DNA from: Pisolithus tinctorius
Taxonomy: Eukaryota > Basidiomycota > Agaricomycetes > Boletales > Pisolithaceae
NCBI GenBank assembly: GCA_024663395.1
Contig: JANFAH010000003.1
Coordinates: 310,001 to 374,000, forward strand
DNA: 64,000 bases
Direction: 5' to 3'
The notes beneath the pieces were generated by a model. It made no database searches. It had not been told where the DNA came from and was given only the letters and a program-made list of their open reading frames with translations. The position numbers were made by a program, and so were the translations under genes. This document shows positions 29,783 through 40,562 of the stretch, one piece after another (within the stretch, counting starts at the first letter, position 1; each line of letters starts with the position of its first letter).

Positions 29783-30387
29783 GCGCGTGAACAATGGTGA
29801 ACGTGAGATGGGAGCGGACATAACAGTAGTCACGGAACGGTTAACGACAGGGGCTTTCGCATCCAGGGAATGCGGATTCCTCACAGCGTGCTCACCGCAT
29901 GGTCCAGCACCTGGACTATTTCCTTTTCTGGATGTTCTGTGTTACCCATTCATATGTCCTCCGTCTACCCTTCATTTGTCATCCAGGAAATTTTACTTGA
30001 AAATTTATGAGTCTCCATATGTCAGTTCCAATTCCAATTACTGTACCTCCGTAGCAGTATAAAAACATGTACTGTGCTCTGCTGTTCTTCAGTATGAATA
30101 TCAACTTAGTTCCTACTCCCTCTGATTCTGACTTCTGCCTATCGGAGTTACCTCCAACACTCCGTCTGTACTCTCCCTCTGAAATACAAGGGCTGAGATG
30201 ATGCAAGGGGGTAGCGCACGAGCTAAACCCGACGCCCTCACTCCGCTCTGCCTTTGTCTTGGTGGTCTTCATTCCTGCCAACACTCTGCTAGTCAGAGTT
30301 CTGTTCTTCTGTGTCGGACTTGCTTCCAAACCCTTCTCTAGACCTTATATAGTGTCGGAGTTGGTCGGAGTAGGCCCGGACTTGACA

Positions 30388-33218
30388 CGTAGTCAAGAAG
30401 GATGGAAAATCCCTGTGCCTTGTTCATGACTTACAACCTCTGAATGCTGTATCTATACAGGATTCAGCTGTTCCCCCCTTCGTCGACTTGATTGCAGAAG
30501 CTTTCGCCTGCCACTCCATATATGGGATTTTAGATCTTATGGTTGGATACAATCACCACACCATCCACAACAAATACCACAATCTTACTACTTTCCAAAC
30601 CCCTATTGGTACCCTTCAACTCACCAAACTACCTATGGGCTACACAAACACCATCCAGATTTTCCATGGAGATGTCTGTTGGATATTGAAGGAGGAAATC
30701 CTGGAAATTACCATCCTGTTTATCAATGACTGCCTGATCAAAGGCCCCAAATCTCGTTACCAAAATTCTGATGGTACCTACCAGACGATCACACAAAACT
30801 CTGGGATCAGACGCTTCATCTGGGAACATCTGCAGAACATCAACCACATCTTACATCGTCTGTGTCATGCAGGAGCTACCATCTCAGCAAAGAAATGTGT
30901 CATTGCTGCACTGTCTATCATAGTGGTCAGTCATAAAGTGTCGTTTGAGGGGAGAATTCCAGACGAGGCTGAAGTCCAGAAAATTAAAGATTGGCCCTAC
31001 TGCACTAATGTCACCAAAGTGCATGGATTTTTAGGTCTTTGCTCGTATTGCAGGATCTTTATCAAGGATTCCGCTAAGCATGCACAACCCCTTGTCGAGC
31101 TGACCAAGAAAGATGTCTCCTTCGAATTCTGTGATGAACACAGAGAAGCCATGGATTATCTTTGCCAAGCTATCATCTCGTCCCCTGTGCTACACACTAT
31201 TGACTACAACTCTGATAGGAAGGTCATTCTGGCAGTTGACACCTCAAATATTGCTATAGGATACCTCCTCATGCAGGAAGGGGAAGATGAAAAATGCTAT
31301 CCTGCAAGGTTTGGCTTGATAACTCTCAATGACCGAATGCCATTATAGCCAAGCCAAACTGGAGCTCTTTGGTCTTTTCCATGCTTTACATGACATCAGA
31401 CTTCACATTTTCAGCATGCAGAATTTAGTTGTCAAGGTTGATGCATGATATATAAAGGGGATGATTAACAATCCTGACTTACAGCCCAATGCTACCATCA
31501 ACTGCTGGATTGCAGGAATTCTTTTATTCAACTTCAAGCTCATACATGTCCCTGCACACAAGCATGCGGTGCTGGATGGTCTTTCAAGGAGACCAAAAGC
31601 AGCAGAAGATGAGGATGGGGAAGAGGACTATGAGGACTGGATAGATGAGTGTGGAGCCTTTGCTGTTGAGCTCTTGAACTGTAGGGAGGCCCGTTTCAAG
31701 TCTCAGCCTTACCCTTTGGAAATTCCAAGTACCTTGTCAGACTCACCTTCAGTCTTGTCACAGAGTCTAGGCATCTATTCCTCTGAACAATCCTCACTGA
31801 GTGTCCACAAGATGGACATCCCATGCTCAGAGAAAGCGATCCAGAGAGAGGAGAGGTTGAAGGTAGTGAAGGAATTTTTGGAGACAAAGAAGATGCCAGA
31901 AGGATTGGAGGAAGGGGAGTTGGAAAGCCTGGTGCATCTCGCCACTTGGTATTTCATCAAAGGAGGAGAGCTGTGGAGAAAAGACCCTCAAGGACATCAC
32001 CAACTAGTAGTTGCCCCTCACAAATGACTCAGGGTTCTTTGTCAGGCTCATGATGAGCTAGGACACAAGGGTATCTACTCGACCTGCATGCATTTGCTGA
32101 CTCATTTCTGGTGGCCTATGCTAGAGCAGGACATCCACTGGTACATCAAGTCATGTCACAAGTGCTAAATACGCTGTTTGGATCGCATACATATTCCACC
32201 AGTCATTGCCATCCCCAAGCCCCTATTCTTTAAAGCATATATGGACACATTCTTAATGCTGAAGTCAAATGGATTTCGCTATGTCACCCAAGCTTGCTGT
32301 TCACTCACAAGTTATCCAGAGTGGGCTATGCTTCATGCAGAAACCAGCAAGACCATCAGGAAATTCATCTTTGAGCAGATCTTGTGCCATTGGGGTGCCA
32401 TTGTGGAAATTGTCACAGATAACAGTGGTCCCTACGTACTCACCCTCGATTGGCTCTCCAAGACCTTTGGAATTTGCCACATATGAATCTCACCTTATAA
32501 CTCACAAGCTAATGGAGTTGTTGAGTGTCAGCATTTCAATGTGAGGGAGGTCTTGGTAAAGAGTTGTGGCAGAGAAGCATCAAAGTGGTCAGAAGTAGCT
32601 CCTTTGGTGTTCTGGGCAGAGAGGGTTATGGTTCACAAGGCAACTGGGTTTTCTCTGTTTTATATGGCTCACAGCATCGAACCTAGACTCCCTTTTGACA
32701 TTGTTGAGGTGACATTCTTGGCACCTTTGGAGGCAGAATTTTACTCGACATCAGAACTCATCGCCCATCACACCCACCAACTCCAGAAATGTCCAGAAGA
32801 CCTCACTCAAATCCATGATCTTGTTCTGAGATCCCACTTCACATCAGTCAAAGACTTCGTCACTCGTTTTGCACACACCATCCAAGACTTTGACTTCAAA
32901 CCTGGGTCACTTGTCCTCATGCGGAATTCATGTATCGAGCGAGAACTAGATTGCAAGACCAAACCACACTACCTAGGCCCCATGATCATCGTTTGGCATA
33001 CCAAAGGAGGCTCATACATCCTGGCAGAATTAGATGGAGCCATGTCCAAATTCCACTTTGCCACTTTCCATCTTTACCCCTATTTCCCATGGAACAACTC
33101 TCATATCAAAGTCATGCAGTTGACTGGAATTTCCACAGGTGACTTGGATTGCTTGGAAGATGATTTGCTACCAGACCCTGCACTCACTGGCATCCCTTTG
33201 GACAAATCAGATGAGTAG
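30388..33218 (+). pseudogene. Element A pol, main part (RT, RNase H, integrase), decayed
   Basis: Resumes after B2 with KKDGKSLCLVHDLQPLN. RT boxes are LDLMVGYNHH and LFINDC, so the catalytic pair is IND-C rather than xxDD. RNase H is VILAVDTSNIAIGYLL. A frameshift lies near 31335 (ITLND to YSQAKLEL). The integrase has HDELGHKG, CHKC, YMDTFLML, VTDNSGPY and SQANGVVECQH, then YLGPMIIVWHTKGGSYIL, ending at TAG 33218. Stops are TGA 31446, TGA 32025, TAA 32166 and TGA 32484; the last two match Gln and Arg of element C, so they are C-to-T products. It is clearly inactive. Confidence 0.88.
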
Positions 33219-33556
33219 CACACCTTTCTCTCTATCTTTTTCTTTCTTTTCTTTCCTCTCTTTCTCCGCTTTTCCTTTCGCTTATATAGTTACCCTCTTC
33301 ATCTCATATGAAACAAAACTGTCCTCACAAAAAAAAAAAAAAAATCCACTCATCTCCAGTCTCTTGTCGACTCATTCTCTTTCCCTGCTCCTTTCTTAGC
33401 GATAATCCTGTTCAAAATGCCAAAAGATTCACAAAATAAAATAAAACAAATAAATTCCACAATCTACTTATGCTACTGTACACATACCTACATATCTTTG
33501 AGCTGATCCTTCAACCTCTTCAGCTCCTTGCATCACCCCTGAACTGCACCGATCTG
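33219..33556. other. Pyrimidine-rich spacer after element A pol
   Basis: Long CTTT/TCTTTC runs at 33225-33300, an A-run of about 15 bases at 33329-33343, and A/T-rich sequence with AATAAAATAAAAC near 33435. No gene seen. It probably holds 3' untranslated sequence of the antisense gene relic. Confidence 0.5.
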
Positions 33557-35263
33557 TCACTCTACTCGTGTCACCAGCAGCCCCAGCATCTGGTGGATCT
33601 GGGTCAACTCAAACTCCTCATCATCCACCCTACCCTCCAACAGTTGGATGCACTCAGCAAGAGCCTTGCATGTAGTCGATTTGCTCAAGTTTGTGACCAG
33701 CAGAGTTTCTTTGACTGGTGGACCTTCAGACTCGTCCTGTGTGCTGATGACAGGTGCAGGTGGATCGTCCAATAATCCCATCAGTCTGCCAAAAAGTCCA
33801 CTGTCGCCAAGGTCTCCTGGATTGTCCATTGGTGGCAGAGTTAGCTCCAGATGAGGTCATGGTGCAGGGGTTGCTGATGGAAGGAACAGAGGTGGTTGAG
33901 GTACAGGAGGTGGAGGCATGTCAGAAGACAAAGGGGGACTTGCTTGAGGTGTTGGATGCTCAGGAGGTGGTTCAGAGTTTTGCCTGGGAGGTGGCTTGTG
34001 AGCAGGGATTTGAAGCTTCAACCTGGTCAACACTGGAGTTTCAGTTGTCACCATTACCGATTTGACCTGTTTATGTGACAGCCCAGCAGCTGTCTCTCCA
34101 CTTCCAGCATTCTTGCACTGTGTTATGGTTCAGTGTCCTCATTCTTCATGTCCTGATCAGCTTGTACTCACCTTCCTACCCACTCTGAGTGACTGGCTAC
34201 ACTTCCACTTGGCCTGCCTACATCACTTGCATGACTCCCCAGGTAGCCCTTCACACACTGCATTTACCTTCACGTACTCCCTGCATCAAAGGTCAACTTC
34301 GGGTGCCAGAGCACCAGTTTTCAATGGGTCAGAGTTAGGTGGATGGTTGCCTTCATCGTTCTCCAGCTCATTGACTTTGTCTGTGGCCTGCAGAGTTTTT
34401 CTGAACATTAGCCATCACGCTCAGAGTTTCCTGGAGGGTAGGACATACCTTTTCCTTGCCCTTCCCCTTGCCTGTACTATCCATCTGTTGCCTCACTGGT
34501 CATCCAACCCCCCCCCCCAATGACTCCCCTGCTTCAGTGTCACCAGGCACACAGCCTTGACCTTCACCTGTTTTTGTTGCTGCCTGTCTATGCATGCACA
34601 TAGAAGGTTCCCTTGTCAACCTCTCCACCTTGAGCTGCACCCTCAACTCTACCCTCTCCTGATAGTCTTCAAAGATGTTGTCGATGTGGACTCATCTTTG
34701 CTCCACTGGGTGCCAGAGGTCAGCAATGGCAATGGCTCCCAGGACTAAAAGGTTCTGGCACATCGCAGATTCCTTGGTGTAGTCACACATACACTCATCA
34801 CAAACCTTTGGTATGGTAATTCTGTTGTTGTCGATGTATTTCCACCATGAGTGAATGCCGGTCTGTGGAACTCTGTCAACACATGACACACTGCAGTGGA
34901 AGGTTTACTCACCCAAGTCTTGTCCCAGTCCTCCACCCACATGTAGATCATCTCCAACCTCTCCTCTGGCTGTGGCACCATCTTGATCAGGTCCCAGACA
35001 TGCCCTAGAGCTGCTGCGAGCGCTGTGGTTGCCTGGTCCCTCATGCTGAACACAGGACATGTGTCATTGACAGAGTAGGCTTGCATAGTAGTTGGTGAGG
35101 GTAGCAGGTATCTGAGAACAAGGTGGTGGAATATCAAGGGTGAATCTGATGATGAGACATTTCTGGGCAAGTTTTTAATTCTGAAGGGCTGCTGCTGACA
35201 TGTTATCCAGGTGCAGAGTTTTTGCTCACACAAGCTGTGTGGCTGAACACGAGCCTTCTTCAT
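33557..35263 (-). pseudogene. Antisense Zn2Cys6 gene relic of element A
   Basis: Same place and opposite orientation to pol as the intact gene of element C. The segment at 35263-34745 has DQATTALAAALGHVW and a Trp-rich WVEDWDKTW helix similar in pattern to the first exon in C. At 34285-34199 the 29-codon cluster reads C-RE-Y-VKVNAV-C-EGLPGES-C-K*-C-RQAKWK-C: identical spacing, with one Cys changed to Tyr and an internal TGA. Another TGA lies just before it. Further along, Pro-rich sequence (PPPRQNSEPPPEHPTP) and a terminal helix (LAECIQLLEGRVDDEEFELT) end at 33557. Exon limits are not resolved. Confidence 0.75.
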
Positions 35264-35314
35264 TTACGTCACCTTCCGAATCTCTGCCACCCTTCTGTTG
35301 TGACTTGATGACCT

Positions 35315-35332
35315 CTGACCGAGGACGGTCAG
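35315..35332. promoter_or_regulatory. Hairpin before the 3' LTR of element A
   Basis: CTGACCGAGGACGGTCAG forms a perfect 7-bp stem with a four-base loop, 20 bases before the 3' LTR start at 35353. The following CATTCAAAGACCCTGGGAGG leads into the LTR. It is the same motif as 20408-20427 in element C. Confidence 0.65.
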
Positions 35333-35352
35333 CATTCAAAGACCCTGGGAGG

Positions 35353-36380
35353 TGTAGGGAGTAGTATACTCCCTGAGGCTGAAATAGGGATGCCAACACC
35401 AAAATTCCGCTGTTACCATCCACATCTGTCATCTTCAGAATTATTCCATCTGCCTCATGCATCTGCCTTGTGTGCTGCCTCGCCTGTCAAACCTTCAGAG
35501 CTCCTCTGTCCATCAATGACACACACCAGTCATCATCCCAAAATTCCATGTCAACATCAACCTGACATATGTCTATCCGGAATTCCACAGTCATGCTGCT
35601 TCAACCCTCGCCTCGCCACATAGCTGGGAAACCATGCAGATCATCAGTAAAAACTCCAGTTACCACTCTCGTTCCTTTCCCGCGAACCTTTCTCTGCAAT
35701 GCGAGAACCCCTTTCTACCTACAGCCTCTACCCTTCGCATTCCACTCTATGGTACAGTGTACACTTGTCCTGTTGGAAGATACCTGTCTTTCCTGTTGTC
35801 TTTCTCAGTTACTACCTTACAGTTTGTTTTCACACATTGCTGTATGGCTTTGACATCTGACATGTTGCCCCCTTTATTTTTCAGAGTTTTGCTTCACCCA
35901 CCCCACATTTCTCCAATCAGTACCTTACTATCCATGTACTATATAATTCTGCCTCAGCAATGAAATGAGAATCATCTTTTTAGGACCCACATTCTGTGTC
36001 TTGTGTGAGTCTAAAGAGTTCAAAGAGTCTTCACATCCTCTGTGTCCGCTGTGTATCTGTGTCTTTGCGTCTACTGTGTCTACTGTGTCTACTGTGTCTT
36101 TGTGTCCTTGTTCCACTAGTACTCATTTTCCTCTCCTGCACACTTAATTTGTCTTGGAGTTACTTCATTGGTGCAAGATCGTCGTCCAGAATTTCAAAAG
36201 CAAGTCTATCCCTACCTTTGACTCTGTGGAATTAAATTCCATGACCCACATTTGACTCTTTGACTGACTCTACCATCGCATTCTACATCTCCTTCATACT
36301 CAGCACCCCTTGGGTCGAGCCTAGGGATTTTCCCTACAGCTTTCCCCTATTCACATGCTACCCAGAGGTAGTGTCCCACA
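35353..36380 (+). repeat. 3' LTR of element A (1028 bp)
   Basis: Starts TGTAGGGAGTAGTATACTCC and ends GTGTCCCACA. It has the same length as the 5' LTR with scattered substitutions, many of them CG/CA or CG/TG (for example CTGCGTC versus CTGCATC in the repeat-rich R/U5 region). CCAC follows at 36381-36384. Confidence 0.93.
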
Positions 36381-37330
36381 CCACTCAGCAAGGTGGTAGC
36401 AGATACCATGGTAGGGAACCAAGAGTTCCAGGTGGTGGGGGAAGCCAGCATCTGCAAGGAAATACTTACCCTCAGGAATGATCAAATCTTTTGAGCATGC
36501 ATCTTGGTAAATGCATGCATCTGTTGCCAAACCCTCCTGTCCAGTGATGGCATATGTGAACTTGAGTTGGAAGTCACAGGCAAATAGGCAGTTTTGCAAG
36601 ATGAAGCCTTTGTGATTGTGATAAGGTGCCTGGTCATTTGCTCCCAGTGCAGCATGGATATGGCTTCCATCCAGTGCACCAATTGCATCCCAGAAGAACA
36701 GCCAAAACCTTGGATCCTCTCTAATTCCAGACTGAACCTCATCCATGGCAGGCATGTGAACATATGCATTGTAGAATGGTGATGAGGAAAAAATGAAAAT
36801 GAATTTGCAGAAGTATCTGTATGAGCCCAACATCAGTTACAGGAGAACAATCAGTCTACTAAATGGATGTACCAAGAAATTGTGTCATTTGAATGCTGAA
36901 AGCGCTCACCAACATGCCTGATAGTTAGGCCAGTGATGCTCATGTATAGGAAGATTGCTAGCTGTTCTTCAAGTGAAACAAATTGAGAATTGTGGCCCAT
37001 CTCTCAAAGATGGTCCACAAGAAGTGTGAACACATTGGCATGTATGCCAAGTTCACATCAGATGCATTCCTGGTGACCAGTAAGAAGTTTGATGACCCAG
37101 CCTTCACCAGTAAGGGCTGAAGTATGGTATGGTTCTGGTCTCTTTCTGATCAGAGTGGCTTGTTGAGCAGTAGCACAAACAATGATGCTGACAATGAGAC
37201 CCATATACTGGATCATGCATTGTCAGCAAGTTCCTCAAAGCCAGTATCATCAACAGCCTCATCCATAATGATGATAAGCTGAGGCTGACATGATTCAAAC
37301 TCAGAACTGGCAATGATCCAGACAGCCAAA
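36381..37330 (-). pseudogene. Harbinger 2 transposase, N-terminal and catalytic part
   Basis: The minus strand from about 37250 reads RTIPY(HT)S-like and VSLEEQLAIFLYMSITGL in shifted frames near 36990. An open stretch (36833-36381) has AIGALDGSHIHAAL (first Asp), DAPYHNHKGFILQNCLFACDF-like sequence, EGLATDACIYQDA (second Asp) and GKYFLADAGFPH, then VPYHGICYHLAEW at the insertion border. Element A cuts the gene between the second and third catalytic acids. Together with 13919-14454 it makes a full-length but mutated PIF/Harbinger transposase. Confidence 0.82.
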
Positions 37331-37392
37331 CATACACAAACTAGCAAAGTCACAGACTTCTGCAGAATTTCTGGTTTCCAAACTGGCTCTTA

Positions 37393-37590
37393 GTCCCACT
37401 TTCAGGACCAAATGTGCATGTTGGATGACCCACTTTCTGGATTACATGTGACTGAAGGGTCTGGTTGTGTACATATTTCAACAGGTCACATGATCTTTTG
37501 ATGGAAGTCCATGCACCTGATACACTCCCTGCTCCACATTACCTGCAGACACAGTGAATTCAGATCAGTATGTCAGTTTGACTGGCCCAT
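37393..37590. other. Non-coding stretch right of Harbinger 2
   Basis: No gene seen; CpG-poor sequence leading into the repeated block starting near 37593. Confidence 0.35.
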
Positions 37591-37592
37591 TG

Positions 37593-39182
37593 AAGGGCCC
37601 TTCACTGACTCAGGGTGACATGCAGGTTCTGTCATGCTTTTCTAAGGCAATGAGAGTGACTGGCACTGGACACAAGGCAAGGAAGGGCATGGATCCAAAC
37701 ACACTCCAAATGCTACATTAATATTTGGCAATACCTTAGGTCATGACCAGCATTCAACTCATGAGGCACTTGTTAAATCACAGACCAAAGGCGCCCTCAA
37801 TGGGCCATGTCATCTGCAGATGGTTTGATTTCAAGGATATATGATCATATGAATTGCTCGCAAAGCCTAATGGCAATTCAGATTCCGAAGTTGATGCTGC
37901 AAAGCATTGAGCAAGTGTCATCACTCGATTTCAGCATTGCTGAGGTCGCTCTGTGTCCAAAGATAATTGTCTCCATGTCCCTACCTATGCCTACCTGGTC
38001 GGACGCCAGTGGGGCAGTTGGCACCACACTGTCCACATTCTGAAGCAAGAGCAGAGAACTCATGAGGAAAGTGGTGTTGTGCAGGCCAGGATCGTTGCTA
38101 AACTGCTGGAGTCACCGTGGCTACCCTGTTGCCAGTGTGTGCACACTTGAAGAGCTTCACCATCCATGCCCCTTCGTACTGGGTTATGTGAGTTCTTCAA
38201 CCACAACCTCGGTGCTGTACCTCCACCGCACTGGACTCCCCTTGCCCTTGCCACTTTCCCCATCTCAACAGACAGCACGCTACAGCCATCAGTAAACCAT
38301 GCAAACCACAGAGTACTTCCATTACGAAGCACTTCGAGCAGATAGCGGGTAGTCGCGATGTGTTCATTTTTTTCAGGCTAACACTTTGCTAACATGCTGT
38401 GGAAGTATTTGACCCTGAACAAGTGCGAGAGACGGAGAATCAGACACGATGGGAGGTGGTGCAGATGCAACTGAGGCTTGACCTGAACTGCGCGGTACTT
38501 GTGCACCCGCTACGCAAACGACATGACTAATGAACCGGTTCACAGCCCCTGCGATACAGTCAGGATATACCCACCCCCTGGTTACAAGAATGCTTATCTC
38601 CAAGAACCAGTGGGAAGCGGACAACTCATGCTCTTCAATAAGCCCCTATTTATCTCTCAGGTAAGTGCTACAGCACCCGATCCGTGCTCTTGACAGCATC
38701 GTTTCAGTCACAGGCATGGATCTCGTGCCAATCCCATGACTGCGTCTAATTACAAGGGCTAACTGCGTCCGGGCGAGCATCGGTCCGCAAAATGGATGGA
38801 TGAAAGATAATATTTGACGGACCTGTAGAAGCATTTTACGGACGCCAGTATCGAAGGCATTCCGAGTGACGGAACAGCTCTGCGGATTACCGCAGATCAT
38901 CTCGACGGAACTGCCGTCTATGTGAACACTATCGACAAGTAAATTGTTAGCGATATCCAATCTGCGTTCACCAAGTGTCTCCGTCAGTCAGATGACTCCG
39001 ATCATGAACAGTAGTCAAATATACATCGCCTTTTACCTCGTTCTCCAGCACCTTCAATTCGTATACGGTGACCATCAAAAAGTCGGGCGTCCACTCCAGG
39101 CTTGCATAACGTATTGCGATGGCGAGGTACGTAATTGTATTGGCTTGTGGTATCACCAGTATACTAAATCCGGGCCTTCTGG
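37593..39182. repeat. Diverged 1.3-1.6-kb repeat, copy 1 (partner 56795-58105)
   Basis: Matches 56795-58105 in the same order and orientation: TTCACTGACTCAGGGTGACA at the left edge, AGACAGCACGCTACAGCC near 38270, AACTTTGCTAACA-type sequence near 38390, and GCGATGGCGAGGT near 39117. Both copies contain minus-strand coding remnants (RYASLEWTPDFLMVTVYEL, NEVKGDVY, NNLLVDSVHIDGSSVEMICG) broken by frameshifts. The protein is not one I recognise. It may be an old duplicated gene or an unclassified element. Confidence 0.6.
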
Positions 39183-39965
39183 AAGAGATCTGTCTGCCGA
39201 GTTGCGTCGTAGGGCAGAGGAGATAAGGCATGCTGCCTCATGTTCCAGGGTATTTTAATGCACTCGTCCTTCCTCCCCTCGCTTCTCCCCTCTTTCCTCT
39301 TGTCTCTCCTGCACTTGTGATCTCAGCGAAATGCAAGGCGACGGCTGCCACACTGTAAGTGTACTGACCTAGCTTCTGGCTGTTGGCCGACCTTACCCTG
39401 CTATTACTTTTGTACCTGCTAGTCATTTTCTAACCATCACTGTTACCCATCCACAGGTGTTCTCTTCCAGTCTGAAAATTGTTTTATCCCCTGAGTTTTT
39501 ACCGGACCGAAGGTGCCGGGCTCTTCCTTTTGGAGGGCCTACCTTTTGGGTACCGTTTGATTCATGATGAGCAATACGCCAACCGTTATAGAACAGGCGC
39601 TCCTGGACGCTACGATGCAAACAAGAGCAGATTCTTCTGGTGTGATGTATTTTAGCAACCAGGGGTTAGTACAAGTATATGTAGAGAAAATAATGCATGA
39701 AATAGAGAATCTGTACATTGCATGGACGGTTGTTCTTTTCTGATGCTGTCAAACTCTGTCTAAAACTTTGCGTTGCATGTACGGTTGTCGCCGAAAAAGG
39801 GATCTTCAGTGTGCGGGAGGCAAAGCTCGCCACAAGGTTAACCCGACGCTGCAATTAACGGTTGTTAGTCATAAAAAGAACTATGAGACGTTTTGCCAAT
39901 GGATTGTGGTGGAGGCAACCACAAAGGTGCGTAGAAATCCCCCCCCCCGGAAAGAAATTACCCAC
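39183..39965. other. No gene seen
   Basis: Mixed-composition sequence with normal CpG content. Short open frames on both strands show no motif. A run of nine C lies near 39941, right beside the ECH1 remnant. Confidence 0.4.
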
Positions 39966-40562
39966 CTGTGATCCCTCGCATGCATCAACAAGTGCTTTGT
40001 CCCTGTAACTGCGATAGGGCTCTTCCGTGCTACCTCTTCTGCGAGGGCGAGTGATTCTCTGACAACCTCGTCCATTCCACCTTCCACCACACGCGATACA
40101 ACTCCAAGCCTGAATGCTTCCTCAGCAGAGAAGGTACGCGCAGTGTACGCAAGCTCTGCGCCAAGGGATGCATTAGAGAAGATATGACGGAGACGTGCGA
40201 GTGTGCCGATGTCAGGCGCGAGACCAACATCGAATTCCTATTTCACAGACCATTGACCCGGTTATGGATTAGCGATATATGTCAATCACAGCATCACAAG
40301 AACGAGGATCTCGCGCGTGGGGGAGTACACGCACCTTGATCGAAAACGTTGTATCAGATGCAGCATACCTGATGTCACACCCAGCAATGATATCGACTGC
40401 GAGGCCATATGCTACACCGTGGATTGCTGCAATCACCGGGACGGGACATCGCTCTGGAGAAGAGATGGCAGCTTGGAAAGAGAGAACGTGTCTTCTCAGA
40501 GCCACGGCAGTGCGGGCGGAATCACTCGAGGGGTTGGTTTTGCCACGCAGCGACATGCTCAT
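39966..40562 (-). pseudogene. ECH1: Dienoyl-CoA isomerase (ECH1-like) fragment
   Basis: Two minus-strand exons (40562-40335 and 40237-39966) joined by a 97-bp GT-AG intron encode the middle of an enoyl-CoA hydratase/isomerase. They contain CPVPVIAAIHGVAYGLAVDI and GCDIRYAASDTTFSIK, then DVGLAPDIGTLARL with the conserved Asp, FSAEEAFRLGVVSRVVEGG, and KSPIAVTGTKHLLMHARDH ending at a GTGGGT donor. In the family this catalyses delta3,5-delta2,4 dienoyl-CoA isomerisation in fatty-acid oxidation, usually peroxisomal or mitochondrial. The first exons and the last exon are not found in the flanks. The retained exons are open and splice in frame, so truncation was recent, or the missing parts are elsewhere. 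Confidence 0.82.

Larger units (their letters stand above)
19180..29885 (-). repeat. Solo LTR C2 inside B2, itself interrupted by element C
   Basis: It consists of 19180-19734 and 29783-29885. It begins TGTAGGAAAAGTCC and ends GATTCCTCACA, the same ends as the LTRs of element C. After removing element C and one GCGC its length is about 654 bp, against 655 bp for the element's LTRs. The flanks are GCAT (19176-19179) and GCGT (29886-29889), a four-base duplication with one CpG transition. Alignment with uninterrupted B1 (...ACTCCACAGCATGCACACC) confirms the insertion point. Confidence 0.88.
18964..30387 (+). repeat. Solo LTR B2 inside element A, itself interrupted
   Basis: The outer ends TGTCATAACTGTG (18964) and CCGGACTTGACA (30387) match the ends of B1 in opposite orientation. 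The target duplication is CATAG (18959-18963) and CGTAG (30388-30392), which differ by one C/T-type change. Its own sequence is 18964-19179 plus about 29890-30387, 714 bp in total, against 734 bp for uninterrupted B1. It contains a GCAGTATAAAAACATG promoter-like motif near 30053, so it is in + orientation. Element A's RT frame joins correctly when B2 is removed. Confidence 0.9.
14455..36380 (+). mobile_element. Ty3/gypsy element A (host of the inner nest)
   Basis: LTR retrotransposon with two 1028-bp LTRs, a CCAC target duplication (14451-14454 and 36381-36384), a primer-binding site, gag-pro, a -1 frameshift site, RT-RNase H-integrase and an antisense gene relic before the 3' LTR. Removing the B2 insertion (11.4 kb) leaves about 10.5 kb, the same size as element C. 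Its insertion interrupts the Harbinger 2 transposase. Multiple stops, most of them TGA, show that it is dead. Confidence 0.92.
12220..37389. mobile_element. PIF/Harbinger transposon, copy 2, split by a 21.9-kb insertion
   Basis: The inverted repeats GAGCCAGTTCAGAAACTGG...TTCTGCAGAAGT (12220) and its counterpart ending at 37389 agree over about 35 bp. TTA duplications lie at 12217-12219 and 37390-37392. Without Ty3 element A (14455-36380 plus one CCAC) the transposon is about 3.24 kb. The gene layout is the same as in copy 1: a SANT-like protein on + from 12356 and a transposase on minus, now in two pieces (36381-37330 N-terminal, 13919-14454 C-terminal). It is the outermost shell of the nest. 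Confidence 0.87.

Noticed and set aside
33139..33399. 86-codon + frame after pol of element A
   Set aside because: Composed of the pyrimidine-rich spacer (Phe/Ser/Leu repeats); an artefact of composition.
36044..36105. CTGTGTCTACTGTGTC tandem words as a CRISPR-like array
   Set aside because: They are short, directly adjacent simple repeats inside an LTR without spacers, in a eukaryotic context.
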